Source: Doris montereyensis
Lineage: Eukaryota > Mollusca > Gastropoda > Nudibranchia > Dorididae
DNA length: 64,000 bases
Direction of reading: 5' to 3'
NCBI GenBank assembly: GCA_037039925.1
Contig: JAXRKP010000330.1
Span: 76,001 to 140,000, forward strand
A program made the position numbers and the translations under genes. A model generated the notes under the pieces. The model made no database searches. It worked only from the letters and a program-made list of their open reading frames with translations, and was not told the DNA's origin. Below, in pieces: positions 10,440-22,880 of this stretch (positions are counted from its first letter, which is position 1; every line of letters begins with the position of its first letter).

Positions 10440-10830
10440 AGTCTTAGAATACAAACCAAGCATGGGAAAACGTCGAGCAAAAAACTTCCACATGGCGGCA
10501 GGCCATACAACTGACCTTGCGGACCGGATCTCGCCCGTGGACCTGTTAGTTTACAAACGCCACTAATCTATGTTTGTTATTGACGGCGATAAATGTCAGT
10601 ACGTGTATTGTGATGGTCAGCAAATTGAATTAGTGATAACATAGACTAATGAACCATCGAAAAAGGGAAAAGGGAGACAGAGAGAGAAGGCACCCTTGTG
10701 CCAGACTTATAGAGCTGGATCGGACTTGAAATTTCTGCTCCCTTTCATTGGCGGAAGGGCCGACATAAAGTTTTGATGTCGGACAGTCTGTTTTCTTCAC
10801 ATGGGAATAATTTTGCATCTGTGCTAAGAT
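10440..10830. other. Unassigned DNA
   Basis: No supported feature. A small - strand open frame (10630-10818) has no recognisable content. Confidence 0.3.
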
Positions 10831-10833
10831 CCG

Positions 10834-11700
10834 AGACTTGGAATTTGATTGGAAGAAGTTAGACTTGGAATTTGATTGGAAGAAGTTAACTTGGAATTTG
10901 ATTGGAAGAATTTAGACTTGGAATTTGATTGGAAAAGTTAGATTTGTAAAAGATTTAGGGGAATTTGATTTTAGACTTGGAATTTGATTGGAAGAAGTTA
11001 GACTTGGAATTTGATTGGAAGAAGTTAGACTTGGAATTTGATTGGAAGAAGTTAGACTTGGAAAAGACTTGGAATTTGATTGGAAAAAGTTAGACTTGGA
11101 AAAAGACTTGGAATTTGATTGGAAGAAGTTAGACTTGGAAAAGACTTAAAAATTTGATTCCTTCGTCTGTTAGACTTGGAAAAGTCTTGAATTTGATTGG
11201 AAGAAGTTAGACTTTGACAGACTTGGAATTTGTTGGAAGAAGTTAGACTTGGAAAAGTCTTGGAATTTGCTTGGAAAAAGTTAAGACTTGGAAAAGTTTT
11301 GGAATTTGATTGGAAGAAGTTATTTTTGGAAAAAGTTTGGAATTACATTGAAAAAGATTACCACTTGGAAAAGTCTTGAATATTACAAGAAGTTATCATT
11401 GGAAAAGTCTTGGATTTGATTACACCTATCTTGGAAAGTCTTGAGTTAGATTGTTGGATATTACACTTGAAGTCTTAGAATCATTGGAATTGTTAGACGT
11501 TGAAGTCTTGGAATTTGATTAGATCATCCCACTTGAAGTTGGAATTTGATTACACCTATCTAATCACTTGAAGTCTTAGAATTTGATTGGAAGAAGTTAC
11601 CACTTGGAAAAGTGGGGAATTTAAAAATTAGATCATCTCCCGGTGGAAAGTCTTGGAATTTTAAAAACCTATCTGTATAAGTTTTGGAAAAGTCTTGAAA
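10834..11700. repeat. 27-bp minisatellite with a decay gradient
   Basis: About 30 units of TTAGACTTGGAATTTGATTG plus GAAGAAG. Units at 10834-11160 are nearly identical; from there to 11700 they become progressively shorter and more diverged. Confidence 0.9.
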
Positions 11701-11959
11701 GTTTTATAAATATCCCCATCACAATTTTTTCCATCTCGACCTGGACAAGATTTCACACAGGTGTAAATGATGTGGCCATTTCTAGATCATGCTGTTCTGT
11801 AGTCTTTATTCTTTCATTCCAAAATCGTGCTCCTGAAGAACTGGGCTTTCAATTGTCTGACATCCCAGATAGGACTTTACCATTCAAACCAAATCGCTTT
11901 TAGAATTTTTCTCATTTACGATTTACCGAGATAATTCTACCTTTGTAGCGCTTTCACCC

Positions 11960-14520
11960 GATTTCATGAGGCCGTTACAGCACATAGAGCCGGAAATACT
12001 TCCCTCCAGGAATGTTATTTAATGTTTGAGACGGAGAAAATTCCTCAAAGGCTGTTACAGCAAATGAGTGGAGAACCCTGTGTTATGTCCATCCTATAAA
12101 AAAAAAGGCTGTTACATAATAGAGACGGAGATAATTCCACCAGGCCGTTACAGCATATAGAGCCGGAGATAATTCCTAAAAGGCTGTTACAATAATAATA
12201 GTAATTGTAATTAATAATGGATAATAATAGCACATAGAGCGGGAGATTCCTCCAAGAAGGCTGTTACAGCATATAGAGACGGAGCTAATTCACTAAGGCT
12301 TTAAAAAATCGGAGATAATTCCTCCAATGTTACAGCATATAGAGCTGGAGATAATTCCTCTCAAGGCCGTTACAACATAGAGACGGAGGTAATCGACCCA
12401 ATTTACAGCACATAGAACTTGAGCTAATATTCCAAGGCCTATTACAGCACATAGAAATTGTAATTCCTCCAAGGCCATTACAACACGTAAAGATTGGAGG
12501 TAATTCTTCCAGGCTTTTACAGCACATTTTTCCAAGCAAATTTTGTCGTTCAGCACTAGAATGGAAGGTAATCCTCCAAGACCATTACAGCTATAGAGAC
12601 ATAGGGTCCTATTTCTTTCCTTTCACCTTTCAATTTACAGCACATGGAGACGGAGCTATTTCCAAAATTCAGCACATGAGAGTGAGATCCTCCAAGACCA
12701 TTACAGCACATAGAGACGGAATTTAATTCCTCCAAGGCCGTTACAGCACATAGAGACAGAGCTTACCTCCAATTACATTACAGCACATAGAGACCTTTTA
12801 ATTTAACCAAGGGTTACACACATAGAGACGGAGGCAAGATGTCCAATCTCCATTACAGCTTCAAATAGAGACGGAGTTAATTCAACCAAGGCCGTTACAA
12901 ATAAACTATTCTCATTTTTCCAAGGAGTAAAATCTTCTCCTAGGTCAGGTAGGTGGGTCGACACCTAGTCCCATCGGAGACGGACAATAAAATGGAGGTC
13001 CCATGGGCAGATCACAACTCTGCATGTTAAAGATCCCTGACTGTTTACATGGCAGTCTGGGCAAATAATTTTAATGCCCCTAGGCCAAAAACCCCGAGAT
13101 CACCTTCAGCTGTGGATGTGGATAAAATCACATCAAATCAAAAATAGAGACTTATCATTGTCCCAGGCCATTACATCAGTCGGTCTTCTTGCTGTTTCCT
13201 CTTGAAATTGGTGGGATGTTGGCAGAGACGGAGCTGATGGTCCTGCTTCTTTACAGCACTTTTCACTCTAATTCATCCAAGTTGTTTTACAGTGCATAGA
13301 GACCCTCCAAGATAGCCAGCATATGGAGACAAGATAAATTAATTACAAGGCCATTACAGCACATACAGATTCGTAACTCCTGAGGAGATAATTGCATTAT
13401 GGACGGACTAATTCCACCTAGGCCGTCACAGCACAAGAGACTGATCAAATCCTTTGCCTTTTAGCATTCTTGGCCAAATCCTCCATAGGTGGATCGACAC
13501 ATAGTCCCATTGGAGATGGACGATAATCCATGGAGTTACAGCAAATAGAACACGGAGCTAATTGCCCAAGGCCGTTACAGCTGTATAAAGAAGAGGGCAT
13601 TCCTTCTTTCCTTACAGCACATTTTTCACTAATCTTTCACCAAGCCGTTTTCTTATTTCACATGAGATCGATATTTTCAATGGTGGACGGTGGGAATTTC
13701 AAAGAAAACACATAAAGAGACGGAATAATTCCTGAGAGGCCGTTACCGCAATAGAGACGGGGTTAATTAATAAACAGGCCGTTACAGGACATAGAATCAT
13801 TTTTAATTCATCCAAGGCCGTTACAAAGACATAAATTCTAAACAAATTACAAGAACGTTACAGCACATAAAAGGATTTATTCGTGTCAAGGCCGTTACAG
13901 CACATAGAGCTAAAACAGTTTTGTGGCCGTTAATATTAATAACAATGTTGGTAATTCGTAAGGACGTTAAATATAGAACGGGGCTAATTCCACCTGAGGC
14001 CGTTACAGCACATACAGAAGTTGCCACGGCCGTTACAGCAAACTGAAAGTGACATTTCAAGGCCGTTACAAATAGAGACAAGCGCTAATTCTGTTGGGAA
14101 ATAAAAGTGTGTTTGTATTCAAGGCCGTTACAGCACATAACCACTAAACATTGTAATTGCTCAATTGAATGAAATAAGACGGTGTGATTCCTGTGCCGTT
14201 ACAGAACAAGGGAGAGGGATTCGTTCAAGGCCGTTACAGCATATAGAGACAGAGCTAATTCAAATTCATTACAGCAAAGAGATGGAGCTAATTTCTCCAA
14301 GGCCGTTACAGCACATAAGATGATGCTAATTCTCCAACGCCGTTACAGCGCATCAGACTATGGCGCTATCTCCTTCTAATAGCCGTTACAGCGCTAGAGT
14401 CTTTTTTTCTATCAGTTAAGGCCGTTACATGGAATAGAGACAGATGCCGAAATTATCTTTACCCCGTTACTACCCTTTCGGAATACTTTATGTTGCCGTT
14501 TCAACAAATTGACAAATGCT
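11960..14520 (-). repeat. About 39-bp minisatellite derived from the SINE-B 3' tail, about 60 copies
   Basis: The recurring unit (CAAGGCCGTTACAGCACATA, then GAGACGGAGCTAATTCCTC) is the reverse complement of the 3' end of the SINE-B family. The full SINE copy ending at 61395 finishes with CTCCGGCTCTATTCGCTTTA and ACGCCCTTG; 27 of 34 positions agree by hand alignment. A minus-strand SINE-B at 60470-60775 begins with the same block (CAAGGCCGTTGCGATCCATA). Units are diverged, variably spaced and interrupted by SINE-A pieces. Confidence 0.8.
12925..13142 (+). mobile_element. 5'-truncated SINE-A inside the 39-bp array
   Basis: It contains GGTAGGTGGGTCGACACCTA, GGAGACGGACAATAAAATGG, the GTTAAAGATCCC core and the GTGGATGTGGATAAAATC tail of family A; the tRNA-like head is missing. 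A further 45-bp scrap of the same family lies at 13478-13523. Confidence 0.7.
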
Positions 14521-14689
14521 AATTGCTTTAGAGCCGTTTTTATATCTTCATAGAGCTTTCCTGAACTTTTCCTTCAAAGCTTTTACCTTGGGATTTTTCA
14601 GAGCTAACTGATTCAGCCATTCCAGCATCAATCATGATAAAGTTTTACACCAGTGCATAAGCACAAAACTGCTAATTCATCCAATACGT

Positions 14690-15020
14690 TACAGCATATT
14701 GGATTGGAGCTCATTATTTGAATTTATTCACATCCACAACTAATGACTTCAGGGCCGTTTTTTTGGTAAGACGGATTTTCCCGGAAGGCTGTAAACAGCA
14801 CATAGAGGGATTTTTAACGTTCAAAGAATGTTGTTACAGCACATAGGGCTCCTTTATCGTCCAAGTCTCCGATGGGACATGTAAATCCACCTACCTGGTC
14901 CAGGGGGGCACTTTGCTCAGCACTCGAGAAAATTGTTGGTCCAAGGCCATTACAGCTCAAGCCCACTTCTTTTGGTTGAGAGGCCGACACTCTTGTGTCT
15001 GGACTCCTCTTAGTCTCCAC
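14690..15020 (-). mobile_element. SINE-A copy (reverse), internally rearranged
   Basis: Reading the - strand, the head (GAGGCCGACA with CCACTTCTTTTGGTTGAGAG on +), the linker CTCGAGAAAA, and GTAAATCCACCTACCTGG with CTCCGATGGGACA on + are present. The middle is replaced by sequence resembling the neighbouring 39-bp array, and the tail (TTCACATCCACAACTAA) lies at about 14727. Confidence 0.6.
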
Positions 15021-15029
15021 GAGGAACAT

Positions 15030-16260
15030 GATATTAATGATAATCCATGAGTATGTTTCTGACTTGACACATTATCAGGATGGTTGTATCCATCATAACC
15101 ACAACGTCATGTAAATCTAACATACATGTATGTGTGCAGTGATTAGTGATCGTTATAAATTGTAGTAGGATTCAGTACACAGTCAGTTGTTTTCCTGAAT
15201 GTAACTAGAATATCCTGAATTTCTACAATTTCGAATTATTAAGCTTCTGCAGTGATCGTTGAACATGGTACATTGTAGTACTAGTAGGATCTATTCAGTA
15301 TTCAGTATTCAGATACAGTTTTGATTTTCCTGAACGTAGAGGAAAAACTCTTTACACTGACAATTAATGGACAATTTTGAACTATTGTTGTTATCGTAAG
15401 ATATTAAATTTATGCACTAAGTGTTTTCATTTTTGCTTGCCTATTGATTTATCATAAACTTAGATTATCTCCCTGCGTAAGTTTGGAGGATCAGGTATTT
15501 TCAGAGGGCTTTCTTTCTTGTCCAGTGACTGATTTTGATGATGAAAAGCTAAAATCACCAACTCACATTCATTATGGTCTCATTCTTCATGAAATTTTAT
15601 ACTAAAAATACTGATTCAATGTGCAATGTCATTTTTCACTGATTTTAATTCATTGATTTCTATTTTAACATGCAAGTGTTCTACTAATAAATACACTGCG
15701 CCTTGACTAGAAATAACAGTGGGTTGAGGGAGGGAAGGGGGCATGTTTTCTTTATTTACATGTAGTGTTATTTTGTCTGCGTTTCATTTTCTTTGTTCTG
15801 CTTTTCTGGGGTGTTTTTTTGTTTGTTTTTTTGTTCTTGCTTTTTTTTGGCTATGAGTATAAGTTTTTGTTTTACTGACACAGGATTACCATCCTGCTTT
15901 AATTCTAGATACTTTAGACATTTCTGACAACTGTCCCAGTTTAGTGTTGCCCTTTAAAGGAGTTGGCTTATTGTCAGATAGCCTTTGACTTCACTCCAGG
16001 GGGGGGGATCTAATGTTTTTAAAATAGGAGAGAAAAAAGAAAGTATAAATTAGGTCTTGTTAGACCGACTGAGTACTGCTATTCAGATTTACAGTTCAAG
16101 ATTATGTCAGATGTTTGATTATCAAGTTATTTTGTTGATTTTCATCTGAACAGATCATCATTGCTGGGACTGATAGGGCATGGGTCCGACATGGAAGGCA
16201 TAGCTAGAATAAAGAAGAAGAAGAAGAGAATAATTTGTAAAATGAATTAAAATCTTAGAT
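15030..16260. other. Unassigned largely unique DNA
   Basis: No coding signal found on either strand. It contains several oligo-T and oligo-G runs and a short ATTCAGT duplication near 15295. Confidence 0.35.
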
Positions 16261-16302
16261 TTGTTTAAAGAAATAAATAAAACCTTTGGATGTTTTACAT
16301 TT

Positions 16303-16556
<254 letters not shown>

Positions 16557-16897
16557 ATCAGTATTAGTAGTAGTATTATTAGTAGTATTATCTTTAGTAG
16601 TAGTAGTAGTAGTATTATCAGTAGTATTAGTAGTATCATCATCATCATCCTCATCATTTCATCATCATCATGACCATTATTATTATTGTTATTATTCTAT
16701 TAGAGATGATTACTGGGTGATATGATTCAACTAGATTTTCATCCTTGGAAAGGAGACTTTTATTTGGAAAAAAGTGTATTATGTAATAAAAGGAAGTTCT
16801 TAAAATCGACCAAAAAACTGAAAAACTAAAAATTAAAGATGGATAAAAATATCATCTAACAAACATGCCCGTAAATAATGTTGAATTATGATTTGTC

Positions 16898-16903
16898 TTT
16901 ATT
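16898..16903 (-). promoter_or_regulatory. Candidate polyadenylation signal of the cysteine-rich gene
   Basis: TTTATT on the + strand is AATAAA on the - strand, about 130 bp beyond the stop codon at 17033-17035. Confidence 0.5.
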
Positions 16904-17032
16904 ATAAAGCCGGGGATCTTGAACTTTGCCTGCGGTTAACTCAGAAACTTGAAAAGTTAAACATATTTTATATATAAGATATACAAGTCATGGACTCCAA
17001 AGCTTGTTTAGTCTCTGCTGTGCTTTATAGAT

Positions 17033-17175
17033 TCAATGGAGGAAGATGAGACGTTTAATATTCTGCACGTCTTCTCCGTAACCGCAGTCCTCCAACATGA
17101 GGATCTCGTCATCATACCAATTACGCAGATGGCGATGTCGCATTTTCGTATAAGGTTGATCCAAGAGTTTATTCG
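17033..17175 (-). CDS. Secreted cysteine-rich protein gene, probable terminal exon 5
   Basis: A pyrimidine-rich acceptor (tctcctgttttctcttcttag on the - strand, of which 17176-17177 are the AG) is followed by 2 bases completing a codon and 46 codons ending in TGA. Recognisable segments are NKLLDQPYTKMRHRH, LRNWYDDEILMLEDCGYGED and VQNIKRLIF. The phase (two bases) complements exon 4, which ends with one extra base. An AATAAA lies 130 bp downstream. I do not recognise the sequence, and the 11-kb gap to exon 4 could hide another exon, or this could be the last exon of a different gene. The splice site, open frame, stop and poly(A) signal together make it a credible exon. Confidence 0.55.
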
Positions 17176-17179
17176 CTAA

Positions 17180-19830
17180 GAAGAGAAAACAGGAGAGATT
17201 TGAAAGAGACAAACGAAATAGGGAGGTCGTGGGTGCAGTGGTTTCGAGTGATAAGCCGTCGAAATTAGAAAAACTCCAGCTTATATATAAAGAGAGATTT
17301 TATACGATGGATGTAGCCCTAATTTTAAAAAGTCAAAGTCAAGGTCAAGGATTAGTGAATAGGGGGTGTAAGTGTTGGGGTTTTTAATCCCTGTAAATGG
17401 CTGAGATGGAAAAATATGTGTCTGTTAGTGTTAAGTGTCTTTCCTAAGAACATAACGTCGAACACAGCATTGCTAGGATTCGAACCCAGGACATCATGGA
17501 GACCACCGATGCCACTGTGTCAGAGAATGCCTGTGGTTAAAGCTACCGGTACATGATTGTAGTTGTACCTGCTTCAGTACGGCCTGTCCTGACTGAAGCA
17601 GCTAGCTAAATTCACCATTTGGATTAGACTACTACAACTAGTTTAGCTACAGTACGTTTCACAACTCGTAATCACACATATCGGCCTGTAGCAGCATAAA
17701 CGACTTTTGGATGATAGTGAAATTTCGCATGTCGCCAGGGATTTTTTGATATTTACCAAACGCTTTTTTTTCGCTCAGTAGATTGCTTAATTGAAATAAT
17801 TGCTTATTTACGCTATATAAAAATCAGGACAAGATTTTAAGTTTTCACAGTAATTTGACAATAATATGTCATAGGCTAACACACACCGTCATCATGCAGT
17901 CACAGAGACACCTATTGTGTGTGTGTGTATGTGTGTCCTGTTTGTTTCTCGTGCAGGGGGTGAATTCGTGTCACGGCTATCGCCGACGAATCCCATCAAT
18001 GCGTTGTTTTCGTAAACACATTCAAAAACGTTTTGTTAATCGTAATCGTATCCACTGCAATGGCGCAGTTATAAGCTGCACACACAAAAATGTATCTGTT
18101 GCCATTTTGGATTTGAAATGTAAAATTACAATCGTGAAGAACATTGCATTGAAATGTTTTAAAATAGTTTTGTTGAGGCACGAAGTTCCAGGATATTTGT
18201 CCCAAGCCAGCTAGCTACCTGACACCAATAATATTTCCTGAAAACTTTGTCAGGAACTCAGCATGCAATTGCTTTAAGTTTGCAATCCATAAAATAAGAG
18301 AGACCAGATCGCACAAATCCTGCTCATCACCAATAATTATTTCCTTACAATGCCGTATCTATAGGAGACATTAACAAAATCCATTGGTTTTCAGAAATTC
18401 ATTATTGATATTTTGATAATGGTGCTGAATACACATCTATATTTGAAATATGAAACTGCACAAAATGATTGGGATCAGTTATCCTCGTTTCTAGATAAAC
18501 AGAACCGATGGGGAGACCCTAACTAACCACCTTTTTAATTCTTTATGCCCTAAAAAATTCAAATTCTCCTATAATCTAGATCTAGATCTAGATCTAGATA
18601 CAAACAAAAAGGTAATACTCTACTCATACCTCCACCATGAATGCTGCTAGCCCAACGACGCTCCTGTAATATTCTCCAACTTTTTATGTATAGGGTCACA
18701 TAAATAAATAGTGGGCAAATGATCAAAGGGAATTCGCCGCTGTGAAGAAACGGTAAAAAGCTACAGATCTCTCATTTAGTATTCTTTTGGTAAATACAGA
18801 TCTAATACTGCATGAAGAATTACACGTAATTACGTTTAGTAGTTACTGAAAATTTTGAAATGTGTGACGTGAGACCAGCACGTATAAAAATAAAACGCAC
18901 TATAGTGCCACAGCACAGGAACAGCAAACAATCATGCATTAAACATTTCTAGGTTGGCCGGAAAGGCTAAGTATATGATAATTGATTATTATCAACACAC
19001 AACCGCTTTGTGTGTGAAGCCATCAATTTAGTGCTTAATTTACAACAGTTTATCTCAGTGTATATTTCCTCTACAAACTCAGCACTTAATCAGTTTTGCA
19101 ATGCTCCGTTTAACACAGAGTACACATAGGTCTACATATTTTTATGATTTTATCCATATTATCAAAACAGACGACTGCAAAAGACACCACCTAAATAAGG
19201 CAAAGGAAAAACAATAGCAAAAAAAACCCCCAAACATTCCATAATTTTAGAGCTGTTGTCTCCCAATTCAAAACTGAAAACAGACACAAAATTACAAACA
19301 GCACAGACATGCATGTGTATGTCTTTTCCACACTATTACATGCATGTAAAACGTGAACTTTAGATGCACACTGTCGTAAGCGTTTAGAAGCATTTGAGAT
19401 GTGGCTATATAGAAGAATATTGAAAATCCTCTGGACATTATCAACAGCTGAACAAACATGGACATTCTAGCGAAAATTGGAAAAAAAGAACTTATTTATA
19501 GAGAAAATCAAGAAAAGACATGATATTTTTTTTTGCCGTGTGTTGAAACAAAATGGACTATAAAAATTAGCAACATCTGGATTCATAGAAGACACAGGGC
19601 TTGAGGCAGAAAACGCATCACATACACATCGGCGTTGAGACAAAACACGTCTGTCATTAGTGTCATGGAATTTTACAACGCTAATTACCTCCTCAAAACA
19701 CAACAACGGCTGGCTTGACTTCGCCATAATGCAACATGTTTTGCAAGTACAATTGGTTGCATTTAAAGAGTCAATTCATGTGAAAAATAAACTCCATACG
19801 TCTTTTTGCCTCGTCCCAGCAACACAATCT
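17180..19830. other. Mostly unique DNA, presumed intron 4 of the cysteine-rich gene
   Basis: No coding content was supported. It holds a short (GT)n at 17917-17938, a (CTAGAT)n patch at 18575-18600 and AT-rich sequence. Small open frames at 17855-18214 (+) and 19467-19727 (-) have no splice context or recognisable motifs. Confidence 0.4.
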
Positions 19831-19837
19831 GCCACGC

Positions 19838-19902
19838 ACGTGTGTGTGTGTGTGTGTGTGTAGGTGTGTGTGTGTGTGTGTGTAGGTGTGTGTGTGTGTG
19901 GC
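19838..19902. repeat. (GT)n microsatellite
   Basis: Three GT runs separated by TAG. Confidence 0.95.
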
Positions 19903-19953
19903 ATCTAGATCTGTGTTAACTATGTGCAAACATACGCACAACAATGCTTACGC

Positions 19954-20141
19954 TAGGCGCGCACATGGCAACTTTAATTGCGAAACTGTTTAGTCGCCCA
20001 AGTGTAAACAATGAAGTAAAGAAGCAGCGCGCGCACAGGCAACTCCAGTTTCTGGCGACTAAAAAGTTTGTGTTTGCCACAATTTGCCGGGCGACTAAAC
20101 AGATGCGTACCGGTAACTAAAGTTGCCCTGTGGGCGCGAGT
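19954..20141. mobile_element. MITE-like element with long terminal inverted repeats
   Basis: The left arm (GCGCACATGGCAACTTTA, then CTGTTTAGTCGCCC) and the reverse complement of the right arm (GCGCCCACAGGGCAACTTTA, then CTGTTTAGTCGCCC) match over about 45 bp. They flank about 85 bp of GC-rich spacer. No transposase and no clear target-site duplication were seen. The outer boundary is uncertain by several bases. Confidence 0.7.
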
Positions 20142-20459
20142 CTTGGTTGTCTCGGCTCTTGTCATTTGTCACCCTGCCCGTTCCCTCACGAACTCGGCCG
20201 TCGACGATGGTCTGACAGACAGACACCCTTAATCGGCTCTCTCTTTGATCACGGTGATCAAATCTGAGAAAGGTCTAGTGTCACTTTTATGACACGCGTG
20301 TCAACAAATAAAAAAGTATTCCTCTAAGTCTAAGTTGCCCAATGTCTCCACCATCCCACCCTCCACTCCCACCCCACCCACGTAGTCTTGAGTGAGAGAA
20401 GAATGAACAATTCTATGAGAAGAGGTAAGGCCTATAATTAGGTCTTATCCTCAAACCAA

Positions 20460-20480
20460 GTAACTTTCTTTCTTTCTTTC
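20460..20480. repeat. (TTTC)n microsatellite
   Basis: Five copies of CTTT. Confidence 0.8.
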
Positions 20481-20489
20481 TTTATCAGC

Positions 20490-21345
20490 TCCCATTCTAC
20501 CTTCCGGTGTATGTGTTTTAGATGCCAGAAGTGATCTTTCTCCAGGCAGTCCTGTCCTGACATTTTCTGTTTCCTTCCGTGAAAGTTAATTTCTTTGCGT
20601 TAATGCCTCTTTTATATCTTCTTCCCACTTTATCCGAGGTCTACCGTTTGGTCTTTTACCTTGAGTTTTAGCCCTGTATACTGATTTAGCTATTCTATTG
20701 TCATTCATTCTGTTAACATGCCCAAACCATCTCAGTTGATCTATTTCTATCTCAGTTTTTTTATGCTATCTGGTTTGGTTTGATCTCTTATTGTTGTGTT
20801 TCTGATTTTGTCTCTTTTAATTTTTCCTACTACTCTACTTAGATATTTCATTTCGGCTGCCTGCACTCTACTGTATTCCCTACCGTCTAGGGTCCAGGTT
20901 TCACTTCCATAGAGGAGAGTATGACAATAAACTGTGTTGTATACTGCCATTTTGGTTTTTGTTGACAATTCTTGTTTACCTACAAATGCCTTTCCTATAT
21001 GGTTATATATTACACTTGCCTTTTGATTCTCTGGCTGATTTCTTCTCTTAGTTTTCCCTCTGAGTTAATCATTACTCCTAAGTAATTGTAGCTTTGAACT
21101 TGTTCTAAAATCGCCCTGCCTAATTTAAGATTTTGTGTTTTAGCTTCCCTAGTTACTAGCATTGTTTTGGTTTCTTTGCATTTAATCTCATTCCTCTTTT
21201 ATTTAATTCATTATTCATTATATTGATATTTGACTGGAGGTCCCTTTCTGATTTTCCGAACAGAACTAAATCATCAGCAAATAAAAGCATTGATACATTT
21301 ACTGGTTTGAGCTTCCACATACCTGAATTTCTAATTTGACTAGAT
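20490..21345 (-). pseudogene. Non-LTR retrotransposon, reverse transcriptase C-terminal half (degenerate)
   Basis: The - strand reads MLLFADDLVLFGKSERDLQS (the FADD box of reverse transcriptase motif C), then LKLGRAILEQVQSYNYLGVM, then KMAVYNTVYCHTLLYGSETW, then RVQAAEMKYLSRVVGKIKRD, in several frames. The order matches the thumb and C-terminal region of LINE reverse transcriptases. The 5' half is missing and frames are broken. An (AAT)n tract adjoins its upstream side at 21382. Confidence 0.75.
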
Positions 21346-21379
21346 CTCGAATAAACATTCCCATCGACGTTTACTGGGC

Positions 21380-21381
<2 letters not shown>

Positions 21382-21450
<69 letters not shown>
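21382..21450. repeat. (TAA)n microsatellite
   Basis: About 68 bp of pure trinucleotide. Confidence 0.97.
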
Positions 21451-21451
<1 letters not shown>

Positions 21452-21769
21452 CAGTAATGATAAGAAAATAATAATGTTCATTTATATGACGCCTAATGCT
21501 AAGACCTCGGGGCGCTTAATAAAGGTAATGAGAGTACACAAGATCACATAATAATACAATATTAACATCATGGTTAAGGTTCAGTTAAAAATTGCTTTTG
21601 CGCAACACCACGCGCCACGAAGTTGAAAACTTTGAATTCGTCGCGTCGTTTTCGTGTGTATGGCACCAATTCATAGAAACACGGGCCTGAGCGGGTTGGT
21701 GTGGGAGAGAGGCACGGGCAATAAAAAATTACAATAGTCACGAGTAAATAACTGCCCGACCTCGATTTC

Positions 21770-22035
21770 TTTGATTTGATTTTACCCACACCCAGACCTA
21801 AGGTGATCTCAGGCTTTTTTATTTTGCCGGGACTGCCGTTTAAACAGCCAAGGAATCTGTAACGTGCATAAAATTAGTGTTCTGATCTGCACATGGGACC
21901 TCCTTTTTTATCGTCCGTCTCTAATGGGACTAGGTGTCAATCCACCTGGCTAAACAAGGGAATTGGGTTTTACCCGAAAACCTCGAGTAGCTATTTTCCA
22001 ACCTGTCAAAGATCTTCTGCTTGAGAGGCAGACAC
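21770..22035 (-). mobile_element. SINE-A copy (reverse), truncated in the head
   Basis: On + it reads tail to head: TTTGATTTTACCCACACCCA, AAGGTGATCTCAGG, GGGACCTCCTTTTTTATCGT, GGGACTAGGTGTCAATCCAC, CTTGAGAGGCAGACAC. It directly precedes the 95-bp satellite. Confidence 0.75.
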
Positions 22036-22119
22036 TTTACTTCTACACCAGCACAGTGTCCCCTGACATCGCTTTCAGTGAACTAATATCGAGGACTTGC
22101 GTGGATTGGACATGGTCAA

Positions 22120-22880
22120 GTGATAAGTTTGTTTATGACGTAGTAAGCGTGGCTTCAATCCACTCCTGTTCAAAACTACAATCTGTTACCTCCGAGCCTT
22201 CAATGACACTTTATCAGCTGTTTATGACGTAGTAAGCGTGGCTTCCAATCCACTCCTGTTCAAAACTACAATCTGCCTCCTCCGAGCCTGGGGCTACAAT
22301 GACACTTTATCAGCTGTTTACGACGTAGTAAGCGTGGCTTCAATCCACTCCTGTTCAAAACTACAATCTGCCTCCTCCGAGCCTGGGGCTACAATGACAC
22401 TTTATCAGCTGTTTACGACGTAGTAAGCGTGGCTTCAATCCACTCCTGTTCAAAACTACAATCTGCTACCTCTGAATATGGGGCTACAATGACACTTTAT
22501 CAGCTGTTTATGACGTAGTAAGCGTGGCTTCAATCCACTCCTGTTCAAAACTACAATCTGCCTCCTCCGAGCCTGGGGCTACAATGACACTTTATCAGCT
22601 GTTTATGACGTAGTAAGCGTGGTTTCAATCCACTCCCGTTCAAAACTACAATTTGCTACCTCTGAATCTGGGGCTACAATGACACTTTATCAGCTGTTTA
22701 TGACGTAGTAAGCGTGGCTTCAATCCACTCCTGTTCAAAACAACAGTTTGCCACCTCTGGGGCTATAATGACACGTTATAAGCTGTTTATGACATAGTAA
22801 GCGTGGCTTCAATCCACTCCTGTTCAAAACTATAATCTGCCACCCTTGAGTCTGGGGCTACAATGACACTTTATCCAATG
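22120..22880. repeat. 95-bp satellite, left block (about eight copies)
   Basis: Each unit contains TTTATGACGTAGTAAGCGTG, CTTCAATCCACTCCTGTTCA, and GGGGCTACAATGACACTTTA then TCAGCTG. A TGACGTA motif similar to a cAMP-response element occurs once per unit; nothing shows that it is used. The array resumes at 24646. Confidence 0.95.
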
